Shown: positions 8,397 to 15,055 of the stretch, in pieces | Position numbering within the stretch: the first letter of the stretch is position 1 | How the letters are laid out: every line of letters starts with the position of its first letter | Origin: an uncultured Pseudomonadales bacterium | GTDB taxonomy: Bacteria > Pseudomonadota > Gammaproteobacteria > Pseudomonadales > Azotimanducaceae | Length of the DNA: 64,000 bases | NCBI GenBank assembly: GCA_937921865.1 | Contig: CAKZWF010000003.1 | Span: forward strand, 25,878 to 89,877 | Direction of reading: 5' to 3' | Made by a program: the position numbers and the translations under genes | Notes under the pieces: generated by a model | Told to the model about the DNA's origin: nothing | Database searches by the model: none | What the model saw: the letters and a program-made list of their open reading frames with translations, nothing else

Positions 8397-9020
8397 TCAG
8401 CCAATCTCATCGATGCTGTGAACGATGCGTCCGACCAGACCATATTCCATCGATTCTTCAGGACTCATCCAGTAATCACGGTCAGTATCCTTCGATACCC
8501 GCTCCAGAGACTGACCCGTGCGCTCGGCAATAATTGCGTTGATGCGCTCGCGGGTTTTCAGGATTTCCCGGGCGTGAATTTCAACGTCCGCCGCGGTCCC
8601 ACCCATTCCGCCAGCAGGCTGATGGATCAGGAAACGCGTGTTCGGCAATGACAGGCGGTTTTCTTTCTCAGCGGCAAGATAGATGTGAGTAGCAATACTG
8701 CCGACCCAGCCAGTACCAACGGTTCTAACCACCGGCTTGATGAACTGAATCATGTCGTAGATGGTGTCACCGGATTCCACATGTCCACCGGGCGAGCCGA
8801 TGAACAGCGTGATCGGATCATCTGACTCGAATGACAACGCCAGCAGCTGCTCAGCTTTGCGCTTGGCGACGTGCTGGTCGACCTCACCAAACAGGGTCAG
8901 GGTGCGCTTTTTAAGCAGGGCATTTTCGGTGAACTGAAATTGATTGATTGCGTTTGCCACCGCATCCATGCCGCCGTCGAGACTCACAGCATTTCCGGCG
9001 TTTGTCCCGGTCATGTTCAT
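8397..9020 (-). CDS. ClpP-like serine protease subunit (stand-alone paralogue)
   Basis: This 207-residue protein has the ClpP fold and an apparently complete catalytic triad: Ser about 108 in GWVGSIATH, His about 133 in FLIHQPAGG, and Asp in the DTDRD segment near 180. The Ser-His spacing is 25, as in E. coli ClpP. The N terminus is longer and unlike canonical ClpP, and GQAAS is replaced by GWVGS. No trigger factor or clpX gene lies beside it, so this is probably an accessory ClpP2-type subunit rather than the housekeeping copy. ATG 9020 is preceded by GGATGGAGTAGCA. It is divergent from the esterase gene, with a palindrome between. Confidence 0.85.
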   Translation of the reverse strand: MNMTGTNAGNAVSLDGGMDAVANAINQFQFTENALLKKRTLTLFGEVDQHVAKRKAEQLLALSFESDDPITLFIGSPGGHVESGDTIYDMIQFIKPVVRTVGTGWVGSIATHIYLAAEKENRLSLPNTRFLIHQPAGGMGGTAADVEIHAREILKTRERINAIIAERTGQSLERVSKDTDRDYWMSPEESMEYGLVGRIVHSIDEIG

Positions 9021-9032
9021 TGCTACTCCATC

Positions 9033-9049
9033 CTCGTGTCCAACACGAG
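9033..9049. promoter_or_regulatory. 17-bp palindrome in divergent promoter region (candidate operator)
   Basis: CTCGTGT-CCA-ACACGAG is a perfect 7-bp inverted repeat with a 3-base centre. It lies 13 bases upstream of the ClpP-like ATG and about 60 bases upstream of the esterase ATG. Its size and symmetry fit a dimeric repressor site or a short 5'-UTR hairpin. No regulator gene is adjacent. Confidence 0.45.
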
Positions 9050-9108
9050 ATTTGATTACTCTTTGAGGTCGGCGATTCTACAACTAAATCCAGCCAATGG
9101 GAGAGAAC

Positions 9109-10035
9109 ATGCCTCTAGCTGAGGAATATGCAGTGATGCTTGGCCAAATGGCCGAAAACCCCACCCCCGCAATGAGCGATATGGCCCCGGCAGAAGCCCG
9201 GGAAATGTACCGGATGATGCGACCGGTCATAGAGGAACTGCCGATCGGCTCAGTTCGCGACGAGCAGATCGCAGGCCCAGCCGGTGATCTGGCGCTCCGT
9301 ATTTACACGCCAACGGGTGATGGCCCATTCGGCATTTTCGTGAATTTTCACGGTGGTGGCTGGGTGATTGGTGATCTGGACACCTCGGATTCGGTATGCC
9401 GTTCTCTGGCCGAAGCGGCAAGTTGCGTGGTGGTATCAGTGGACTATCGACTGGCACCAGAAAATCCGGCACCAGCAGCCATAGAGGACTGCTGGGCAGC
9501 GCTGCAGTGGGTGTCAGAGAATCAGTCGTCTTTAGGCGGCAACGGTCTGCTGGCAGTGGGAGGCGAAAGTGCCGGCGCCTGCCTCGCCGCGACGATGTCC
9601 ATGCACGCCAGGGATCTGGAGACTCCTAATATCGATTTCCAGCTGCTGGCCTATCCAGTGCTCGACGCAGACCTGACCCGACAGTCGTATATCGACAATG
9701 GCGATGGCTACCTGCTGACAACGGCAACCATGCAGTGGTTCTGGGATCAGTACTGCCCGGACGAAGAGCTGCGCTCAAATCCGGCGTTGTCGCCGCTCCA
9801 GGCTGGTGATCTCAAAGATCTGCCCGCCACTCTGGTCGTTACCGCTGAATTCGATCCGCTGCGCGACGAAGGGGAACTCTACGGCCAGCGACTGAAAGAG
9901 GCAGGGGTAGCCGCAGAAATCATGCGCTGCGATGGCCTGGTGCACGATTTTCTGGCGACTGCGCCAGTGTTTCCTTCAAGTGGCGCCGCATTCACGCAGA
10001 TTGCGGAAAAAGTCAGAACTGCGCTGGCTAAGTGA
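9109..10035 (+). CDS. Alpha/beta hydrolase, hormone-sensitive-lipase-type esterase
   Basis: The 308-residue hydrolase shows the HSL-family oxyanion motif FHGGGWVIGD near residue 80. The nucleophile elbow is GGESAGACLA near 150, the acid is in AEFDPLRDEGELY and the catalytic His in GLVHDFLA. It probably cleaves short-chain esters in the cytosol. I chose ATG 9109 because GGGAGAG lies just upstream. The ATG at 9097 would place that ribosome-binding sequence inside the gene. A YciI-like gene follows 9 bases after its stop, so the two are likely cotranscribed. Confidence 0.88.
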   Translation: MPLAEEYAVMLGQMAENPTPAMSDMAPAEAREMYRMMRPVIEELPIGSVRDEQIAGPAGDLALRIYTPTGDGPFGIFVNFHGGGWVIGDLDTSDSVCRSLAEAASCVVVSVDYRLAPENPAPAAIEDCWAALQWVSENQSSLGGNGLLAVGGESAGACLAATMSMHARDLETPNIDFQLLAYPVLDADLTRQSYIDNGDGYLLTTATMQWFWDQYCPDEELRSNPALSPLQAGDLKDLPATLVVTAEFDPLRDEGELYGQRLKEAGVAAEIMRCDGLVHDFLATAPVFPSSGAAFTQIAEKVRTALAK

Positions 10036-10044
10036 GGAGAGACC

Positions 10045-10335
10045 ATGCAATTCGTAATGATCTGTGAAGACAAAGCCGATTCCGAGGCGCTGCGGATGAG
10101 CACCCGTGAAGCGCACCTGGCCTACATCGGTGAACACATCGCGATGATCAAACTGGCTGGCCCGATGCTCAGTGAAGATGGCGAACATATGATTGGTTCG
10201 GTGTTCATCCTCGAAGCCGACTCGAAGGCTGCTGTGGAAACGCTCACCGCGAACGATCCCTACACCCATGCCGGGCTGTTCGGCAAAGTGACCATCAAAC
10301 CGTTCCGCCAGAGTATTCCAGCACCAGGCAGCTAG
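10045..10335 (+). CDS. YciI-like protein
   Basis: This 96-residue single-domain protein has a ferredoxin-like YCII fold, with the typical REAHLAYIGEHIAMIKLAGP helix and the FILEADSKAAVETLTANDPY pattern. The conserved His (THAGL) lies near residue 75. YciI proteins are small enzymes or binding modules of mostly unknown role, and some act on chlorinated aromatics or as monooxygenase-like domains. It follows the esterase by 9 bases with GAGGAGAGACC as its ribosome-binding site. A strong terminator lies 33 bases after the stop. Confidence 0.88.
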   Translation: MQFVMICEDKADSEALRMSTREAHLAYIGEHIAMIKLAGPMLSEDGEHMIGSVFILEADSKAAVETLTANDPYTHAGLFGKVTIKPFRQSIPAPGS

Positions 10336-10368
10336 ATCTCCTGACTCTGATATACGGGACCTGTAACA

Positions 10369-10398
10369 AAACAGCCAGCCCGATCGGGCTGGCTGTTT
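10369..10398. terminator. Perfect 30-bp palindromic bidirectional terminator
   Basis: The sequence AAACAGCCAGCCCGATCGGG continues into its exact reverse complement, giving a perfect 30-bp palindrome. It is A-flanked on the left and T-flanked on the right, so it reads as an intrinsic terminator on both strands. It separates the convergent ends of the YciI and MaoC genes. Confidence 0.88.
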
Positions 10399-10422
10399 AG
10401 ATCACACTGAATCTGACTGGAT

Positions 10423-10830
10423 TCAGTCGACCCGCGCTTCCGCGTAGCCGGACAGCACCGTAGCGCCGTCCTGATTGGTAGTAGTCACCGCCAACTTGAC
10501 GATGCCATCTTCCACCGATTCAACTTTAGCTTCGGCTGTCAGGGTATCACCCGGCCAGACCTGATTCGTAAAACGAACCCCGTACTTGGTCAGCCGACCA
10601 TCACCCACATAGTTGGTGAGCATGGCGCCCGTCATGCCCATCGTCAGCATGCCGTGGGCAAATACCGAGGGATAGCCAGCCACTTTAGTGGTGAAAACCT
10701 CATCGGTATGCAGCGGATTGTAGTCGCCAGAGGTGCCCGCATACTGGACAATCTGGGTACGTTTGAGATCTTCGACGATACATTCGCTATGGGTATCGCC
10801 AACATTCAGCTCGCTTGCCTGCAGTGCCAT
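10423..10830 (-). CDS. MaoC-family dehydratase (HadB-like)
   Basis: This 135-residue hot-dog protein contains the hydratase-2 core QYAGTSGDYNPLHTDE near residue 33, with the catalytic Asp and His of (R)-specific hydratases, and the following FAHGMLTMGMTG helix. It matches the catalytic partner of HadAB-type heterodimers, which handle 3-hydroxyacyl/2-enoyl thioesters. ATG 10830 has AAGGGGGG upstream. The N-terminal-type partner gene lies 9 bases upstream, which supports a heterodimer. It is the last gene of a five-gene minus-strand operon ending at the 10369 terminator. Confidence 0.9.
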   Translation of the reverse strand: MALQASELNVGDTHSECIVEDLKRTQIVQYAGTSGDYNPLHTDEVFTTKVAGYPSVFAHGMLTMGMTGAMLTNYVGDGRLTKYGVRFTNQVWPGDTLTAEAKVESVEDGIVKLAVTTTNQDGATVLSGYAEARVD

Positions 10831-10839
10831 AAGCCCCCC

Positions 10840-11337
10840 TTAACTGTCTACCGGGCGTTCGGTGCGAACACCAACACCCTTTGCGGTAATGACCAGTTCA
10901 CCGTTCTGATCGCGATACTCGGTGACTGACTCGGAGAACACCAGCTTACCGGCGCGTTTACTCTCCTTCTCCCAGGTCTTGCCCGGCTTGGTCTCCGCTG
11001 TAAGTACGTCACCCGGCTTCAAGTGCCGGTGATACTCGAAATGCTGTTCAGCGTGCAGACCACCACCACCGCCGCCTCCGCCACCTCCGCCGCTCTCGCG
11101 TTTGATGCCGGTGGGTTCCTTGCCGGATCCGAACCAGGGTTCGCCAATCTTCGGGCGCAGGAAGTAGTCCGGATCGAACTGGGCGCTGGCCTGAGCAAAG
11201 GTGGGTGGTGCGATGATGCTGCCCGGCTCGGTGCCGGCAGCATAGTCCGCGTCGTAGTAGATCTCGTTTTTGTCTCCCACGGAGCGAGCAAACATCAGAA
11301 TGTGGCTCGCCTCCACGGGAAATTTGTCTACTGCCAT
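10840..11337 (-). CDS. MaoC N-terminal-domain dehydratase (HadA-like) with poly-glycine tract
   Basis: The 165-residue protein resembles the FAS1-type/MaoC-N dehydratase domain: ARSVGDKNEIYYD near residue 15, IAPPTFAQA near 45, HAEQHFEYHRHLKPGD near 95 and a C-terminal FSESVTEYRDQNGELV. The double-hot-dog catalytic His/Asp set is incomplete here, as is normal for the HadA partner. A run of 11 glycines (bases 11059-11091, mixed GGT/GGC/GGA codons) interrupts the middle of the protein. ATG 11337 follows AGGGGAGATTC. It sits directly before the HadB-like gene and should form a dimer with it. Confidence 0.87.
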   Translation of the reverse strand: MAVDKFPVEASHILMFARSVGDKNEIYYDADYAAGTEPGSIIAPPTFAQASAQFDPDYFLRPKIGEPWFGSGKEPTGIKRESGGGGGGGGGGGLHAEQHFEYHRHLKPGDVLTAETKPGKTWEKESKRAGKLVFSESVTEYRDQNGELVITAKGVGVRTERPVDS

Positions 11338-11385
11338 GAATCTCCCCTTTAGTAAAAAAAGCAGAAGCAGCAGTTTAGCGCCCTT

Positions 11386-12162
11386 TTACCGCCCTTTGAA
11401 TTGCGGATCGCGTTTGCCGAGGAAAGCGCTGATGCCTTCGTGTTTATCTTCGGTCTGAACCAGCGCGCCTTGAGCATATTTTTCCAGCATCAGAGCCCCG
11501 GCCAGACTCGCCTCCATGCCGAAATTGACCATGGCTTTCATGCTGCGCGGCACAAAAGGAGCGAAGCTGGCCAGATGCTCGGCCATCCGCTGGGCTTCCG
11601 GCAGCAGTTCATCCGGCTCCGTGAGCCGGGTCACCAGACCGATCTGCAACGCCCGCTCGGCGTCGATGGGCTCACCCATCAGCAGCATTTCCATACCCCA
11701 GCCCCGACCGACAATGCGCGGCAATCGGGCCGTTGCTCCGCCTCCTGGAATGATCCCCAGTTTGCCTTCCGGGGTGGCAAAGCGTGCCGTTTTCGAGGCA
11801 ATTCGCAGATCACAGCCCAGCGCAACTTCGAGGCCCCCGCCCATACAGATACCATTAATCGCCGCAATGGTGGGTTTCGGTGTACGTTCCAGCTGATCCG
11901 CCAGACCCTGGACAATCGGCTCCAGCGCCTTCTTGAGATCTCGGTGCAGAACCTCCTCAAGATCAGATCCCGACGCGAACGACCGATCTCCCGCCCCAGT
12001 GAAGGTGAGCACACGAACCTCATCGTCAGCGGCTGCCACTGCAGCGGCCTGTTGCAGTTCATCGAGCGTCGCCAGGGAGATAGCGTTGTGTTTGTCCGCT
12101 CGATTGATCGTAATCAGGGCCATCGGACCCCGCACCTCATAAAGGATGTTCTTGTAAGACAT
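11386..12162 (-). CDS. Enoyl-CoA hydratase/isomerase family protein
   Basis: The 258-residue crotonase-fold protein keeps both catalytic Glu positions: GGGLEVALGCD near residue 110 and ATPEGKLGIIPGGGATARL near 130. The CoA loop FASGSDLEEV is also present. It should be able to hydrate 2-enoyl-CoA. Its ATG at 12162 overlaps the stop codon of the AsmA-like gene (TGATG), implying coupled translation. The HadAB-like pair follows after a 48-base gap. Combining an (S)-type hydratase with an (R)-type dehydratase pair could support epimerisation or a shuttle between beta-oxidation and synthesis. That is inference. Confidence 0.9.
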   Translation of the reverse strand: MSYKNILYEVRGPMALITINRADKHNAISLATLDELQQAAAVAAADDEVRVLTFTGAGDRSFASGSDLEEVLHRDLKKALEPIVQGLADQLERTPKPTIAAINGICMGGGLEVALGCDLRIASKTARFATPEGKLGIIPGGGATARLPRIVGRGWGMEMLLMGEPIDAERALQIGLVTRLTEPDELLPEAQRMAEHLASFAPFVPRSMKAMVNFGMEASLAGALMLEKYAQGALVQTEDKHEGISAFLGKRDPQFKGR

Positions 12163-12899
12163 CAGTTCTGCAGGCGATCCGTCAGACCCTTCAGGCCTTT
12201 GCCGATGCTGTCGTTCACCTTCTCCATCGCGCCTTGCTTCATGCCTTCGACGTCGATGCCTTCACGAATGACGGCATCGGTAGAGCTTTTAATAATCGGG
12301 CGCAGAAGCTGGCTCACGGCTTCTTCAACGGTGACCCCGGATGACTTCCGACCGATTCCGCTCAGATTGATGTCGGGCAGACTGACGGTTTTGTCACCCA
12401 CCAGGTCTGAGCTCAATGATGTCTTCGCGTTCGTGAAAGCAAACTTGTCGATGATCATCTTCATTTCGGAGGAAGACTCTTCTGCCGGCGCGGGCTCTGC
12501 GCCGTCGCCCGAATCGAGATTATTCATGATCGTCTGCAGATTGGTCTGCGTACCTTTAGCGACAATGGCCACTTCCGCGCCGTCAATGCTGAGATCCTTA
12601 ACAACCACCAGGTCGCCACTGATCTGCGCAGGATCTAAAGCCAGCGCAACCCGGCCGATGCGCATGCTGTGGGGACCGGCGAAACCTGCTGGATTACCGA
12701 TCACCAGATCGGTCAACGCGCCCGAGCCATCGGTCAGAGAAATTTCTGCAGACCCCAGGCTGACGGGCACCCCAAGGTATTTGGGCCCGAGCGTCTCAAC
12801 AGCCGTTTTGATGAGACTGCCTGAATTCATCACGATGTAAACGCCCGCACCAATCACGGCGAGCAGAACAATACCAACTAACCATCCAATAACTTTCAC
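12162..12899 (-). CDS. AsmA-like/DUF748-type envelope protein
   Basis: This 245-residue protein has an N-terminal membrane anchor (VIGWLVGIVLLAVIGAGVYIV). A beta-rich region typical of AsmA-like proteins follows: LGVPVSLGSAEISLTDGSG, IGNPAGFAGPHSMRIGRVAL and VVKDLSIDGAEV. The C terminus is helical. AsmA-like proteins are periplasmic and linked to lipid transport or outer-membrane homeostasis, but this one is much shorter than AsmA or TamB. Its start overlaps the DUF2959 stop by 4 bases and its stop overlaps the hydratase start, so it lies inside a tight operon. The exact function is unknown. Confidence 0.7.
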   Translation of the reverse strand: MKVIGWLVGIVLLAVIGAGVYIVMNSGSLIKTAVETLGPKYLGVPVSLGSAEISLTDGSGALTDLVIGNPAGFAGPHSMRIGRVALALDPAQISGDLVVVKDLSIDGAEVAIVAKGTQTNLQTIMNNLDSGDGAEPAPAEESSSEMKMIIDKFAFTNAKTSLSSDLVGDKTVSLPDINLSGIGRKSSGVTVEEAVSQLLRPIIKSSTDAVIREGIDVEGMKQGAMEKVNDSIGKGLKGLTDRLQN

Positions 12900-13564
12900 G
12901 ATGTACCTCCTAGTAACTCCATGTCTTCTATAAATGCCTGCGACTTCGCGATAGACGCTTCCATATCGGAGATCAGCACCGCGACGTCCGACTGAATCGA
13001 ACCCAGTTCACCCTGCAGCGACGATATCGCCTGAGCATTCAGATTGTGTTTCAGAAACAGCACCTGATCCCGAAATGCGACCAGTACCGGCTGCATCTTA
13101 CCTTCTGCCCGACGCATGGCTTTGATCAGCTCGCTGTACTGACGTTGCGACTTGCGGCGTTGGTCAGCACTGGCAGAGCGCAGCTTGGTGTTGCTGATCT
13201 GCTCTATCTCTTCCGCCCACTCTGCAAACAGCGCACCCGAAACCGACTCCACCGCATCGATGCGTTCACTGACCAGATCTGCCCGAGCCTCGGAATCTTC
13301 AAACGCATCAGAGAGCGTTTCGTAGCTGTCTTTCAAATCCGAAGGCGGTACTTCGACCACAGCAGTAAACAGCTCCAGCGCGCTCTTAAACTCTTCTTTC
13401 GCGTCCTCCTGGGCGTCTGCAGCCTCGTCCACTCTGTCGACCAGAATGTCCCGTTTATGGACCCCGACCTGCTCCATCGCGCTGTAGTAGGCACTTTCAC
13501 AGCCGGCCAGGCACGTCAGCGCGAGCAGCCCACCCAACAGCCGAGGGAGCGCTCTAAACCCCAT
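12896..13564 (-). CDS. DUF2959-family lipoprotein
   Basis: The protein is 222 residues from ATG 13564. The ORF-track TTG at 13582 is less likely because a GGGG ribosome-binding sequence precedes the ATG. A lipoprotein signal ends in the lipobox LTCLAGC. The mature part starts ESAYYSAMEQVGVHKRDILVDRV, which I recognise from DUF2959 proteins. It is largely helical and charged, with heptad-like stretches suggesting a coiled coil. The role is unknown; it is a predicted inner- or outer-membrane lipoprotein. It heads the operon with the AsmA-like and acyl-CoA genes. The 248-bp divergent gap to mscS should hold both promoters, but no clear boxes stand out. Confidence 0.8.
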   Translation of the reverse strand: MGFRALPRLLGGLLALTCLAGCESAYYSAMEQVGVHKRDILVDRVDEAADAQEDAKEEFKSALELFTAVVEVPPSDLKDSYETLSDAFEDSEARADLVSERIDAVESVSGALFAEWAEEIEQISNTKLRSASADQRRKSQRQYSELIKAMRRAEGKMQPVLVAFRDQVLFLKHNLNAQAISSLQGELGSIQSDVAVLISDMEASIAKSQAFIEDMELLGGTS

Positions 13565-13812
13565 AAGGTTCCCCAGAAGCAATTCACTGGCGCCAAGATT
13601 AGGCCAAGGTCACGCACCTGTACACCCGCGAAACTGGCGCTGGCATGGGTTCAACCGCTCAGCGATAATCCCGCCGCGGAAACTGCCGAATCACTGACTG
13701 GGTCAAATGTCGCTCAGATCCCGGCAGCCGTACCGGTCACACTCAACGCTGACAATAAAACGCATGGCAAAGTTATAAAGACAGCAAAGGATTACAAGGG
13801 GTTACAACTAAA

Positions 13813-14643
13813 ATGGAAGAAATTTCAACTGAACAGATAAGCGGCTACATGGATAATGTTGTCGAGCTGGCCTGGGAATACGGGCCGCAACTGCTGATGG
13901 CCATCGTGGTCCTGATCATCGGCATGTGGATCGTCAACCGTGTCGTCCGGCTAACCAGCAAAGGCATGGAGAAGGCAAGTGTGGAGCCTACTCTGGCTCG
14001 CTTCCTCGGCAGCCTGGTGTCTGTTGGCCTGAAAGCTCTGCTGCTGATCAGCGTCGCCTCGATGATTGGTATCGAAACCACATCGTTCATCGCGATCTTG
14101 GGTGCGGCCGGTCTGGCTATCGGCTTGGCGCTTCAGGGTAGTCTGGGCAACTTTGCAGGCGGTGTTCTGGTGTTGCTGTTCAAGCCGTTCAAGGTGGGGG
14201 ACTTCATCGACGCCCAGGGTGTGGCGGGCACTGTTTCTGAGATTCAGATCTTCAACACCATCATCAAAACACCGGACAACAAAGTCATCATCGTGCCCAA
14301 CGGTGCGGTCTCCAACGGCGTCATCACCAACTTCTCGAAAGAGGCCACCCGCCGCGTCGATTTCGTTTTCGGCATCGGTTACGGCGATGACATCAAAAAA
14401 GCCAAAGAAGTGATTGCCCGCCTGGTGGACGCTGACGAGCGTGCCATGAAAGACCCGGCTCCAACCATTGTTGTCTCCGAACTGGCCGACAGTTCTGTGA
14501 ACATCAGCTGTCGAGTCTGGGTAAATGCATCCGACTACTGGGGTGTGTTCTTCGATCTGACGGAAAATGTGAAGCTGACCTTCGATGCAGAAGGCATCTC
14601 CATTCCGTTCCCGCAGCAGGATGTGCATATGCACCAGGCCTGA
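13813..14643 (+). CDS. mscS: Small-conductance mechanosensitive channel MscS
   Basis: This 276-residue protein has the size and order of E. coli MscS: three N-terminal membrane helices, then the pore-lining TM3 as GLAIGLALQGSLGNFAGGVLVL near residue 100. The beta domain has FKVGDFIDAQGVAGTVSEI and NTIIKTPDNKVIIVPNGAVSNG, and a C-terminal alpha/beta domain follows. It opens under membrane tension to release solutes after hypo-osmotic shock. The ATG at 13813 is preceded by a purine-poor AGGGGTTACAACTAAA. A strong stem-loop terminator lies 25 bases after the stop. Confidence 0.94.
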   Translation: MEEISTEQISGYMDNVVELAWEYGPQLLMAIVVLIIGMWIVNRVVRLTSKGMEKASVEPTLARFLGSLVSVGLKALLLISVASMIGIETTSFIAILGAAGLAIGLALQGSLGNFAGGVLVLLFKPFKVGDFIDAQGVAGTVSEIQIFNTIIKTPDNKVIIVPNGAVSNGVITNFSKEATRRVDFVFGIGYGDDIKKAKEVIARLVDADERAMKDPAPTIVVSELADSSVNISCRVWVNASDYWGVFFDLTENVKLTFDAEGISIPFPQQDVHMHQA

Positions 14644-14668
14644 TTCAGGCCGCGCGTACAGCGCATCT

Positions 14669-14695
14669 ACTCCAGCCGGTACCGCCGGCTGGAGT
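14669..14695 (+). terminator. Rho-independent terminator after mscS
   Basis: ACTCCAGCCGG and CCGGCTGGAGT make an 11-bp perfect GC-rich stem with a TACCG loop, followed by TTTCCTCTC. It lies 25 bases downstream of the mscS stop codon. Confidence 0.85.
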
Positions 14696-14784
14696 TTCCT
14701 CTCCCGCCAGATTCAACACGCCGCTAGTGTCTTGAGAGCACAGCAGGGCCGGGGTATCGAAACAACTGACGTAATCTCGAGGCG

Positions 14785-14821
14785 AAAAAAAACCGCCAGT
14801 CTGGAGAGGAAACCGGCGGTT
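14785..14821 (-). terminator. Rho-independent terminator, minus strand (downstream of ompR-envZ)
   Basis: Read on the minus strand, AACCGCC pairs with GGCGGTT across an internal GC-rich part, and a run of eight T follows directly. It lies 235 bases after the envZ stop, so it ends either the ompR-envZ transcript or the candidate small RNA. Confidence 0.75.
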
Positions 14822-14920
14822 CGAGAGTCGACCTTGTCAGAGGTCTCAAGGGGATAGAGATGGCGCTCTACCTGGTCATAAGGCCTAGCGCCATGGTTGA
14901 CACTATGCAGGACAGCTGTT
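14785..14920 (-). ncRNA. Candidate small RNA in the mscS-envZ gap
   Basis: The 412-bp gap between mscS and envZ (14644-15055) holds no convincing protein. On the minus strand it shows an ordered set: a promoter-like TTGTCA-N18-TAATTT, then about 135 bases with three stem-loops, the last followed by eight T. The first stem is ATGGCGCT/AGCGCCAT (14860-14867 with 14887-14894). The second is GACCT/AGGTC around 14830-14845. The third is the terminator AACCGCC/GGCGGTT. This could be an independent small RNA. The same hairpins could instead be the 3' UTR of the ompR-envZ transcript, which reads in the same direction. Confidence 0.35.
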
Positions 14921-14926
14921 TCGGGA

Positions 14927-14956
14927 AAATTACCGGACAGACAGATTGTGTGACAA
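14927..14956 (-). promoter_or_regulatory. Sigma70-like promoter, minus strand
   Basis: On the minus strand TTGTCA (14951-14956) is followed after 18 bases by TAATTT (14927-14932). Transcription would start near 14920 and run to the T-rich terminator at 14785. The match is moderate and untested. Confidence 0.35.
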
Positions 14957-15055
14957 ATTGTTACTTTTATCGTCACAGCTCTGACCACACCGCAGTAGTA
15001 ACGCCTGATGGAACCCCTGAACCGCCAGAAGCCAAGGAGAACGGCGCTGTGACCG

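Noticed and set aside
11401-12840. 479-residue plus-strand ORF
   Set aside because: It is antisense to the enoyl-CoA hydratase and AsmA-like genes, and both of those have recognisable motifs. GC-rich DNA gives long shadow frames.
14949-14977. CRP-like palindrome TGTGAC...GTCACA
   Set aside because: The half-sites are 17 bases apart, far from the 6-base spacing of a CRP site; probably chance.
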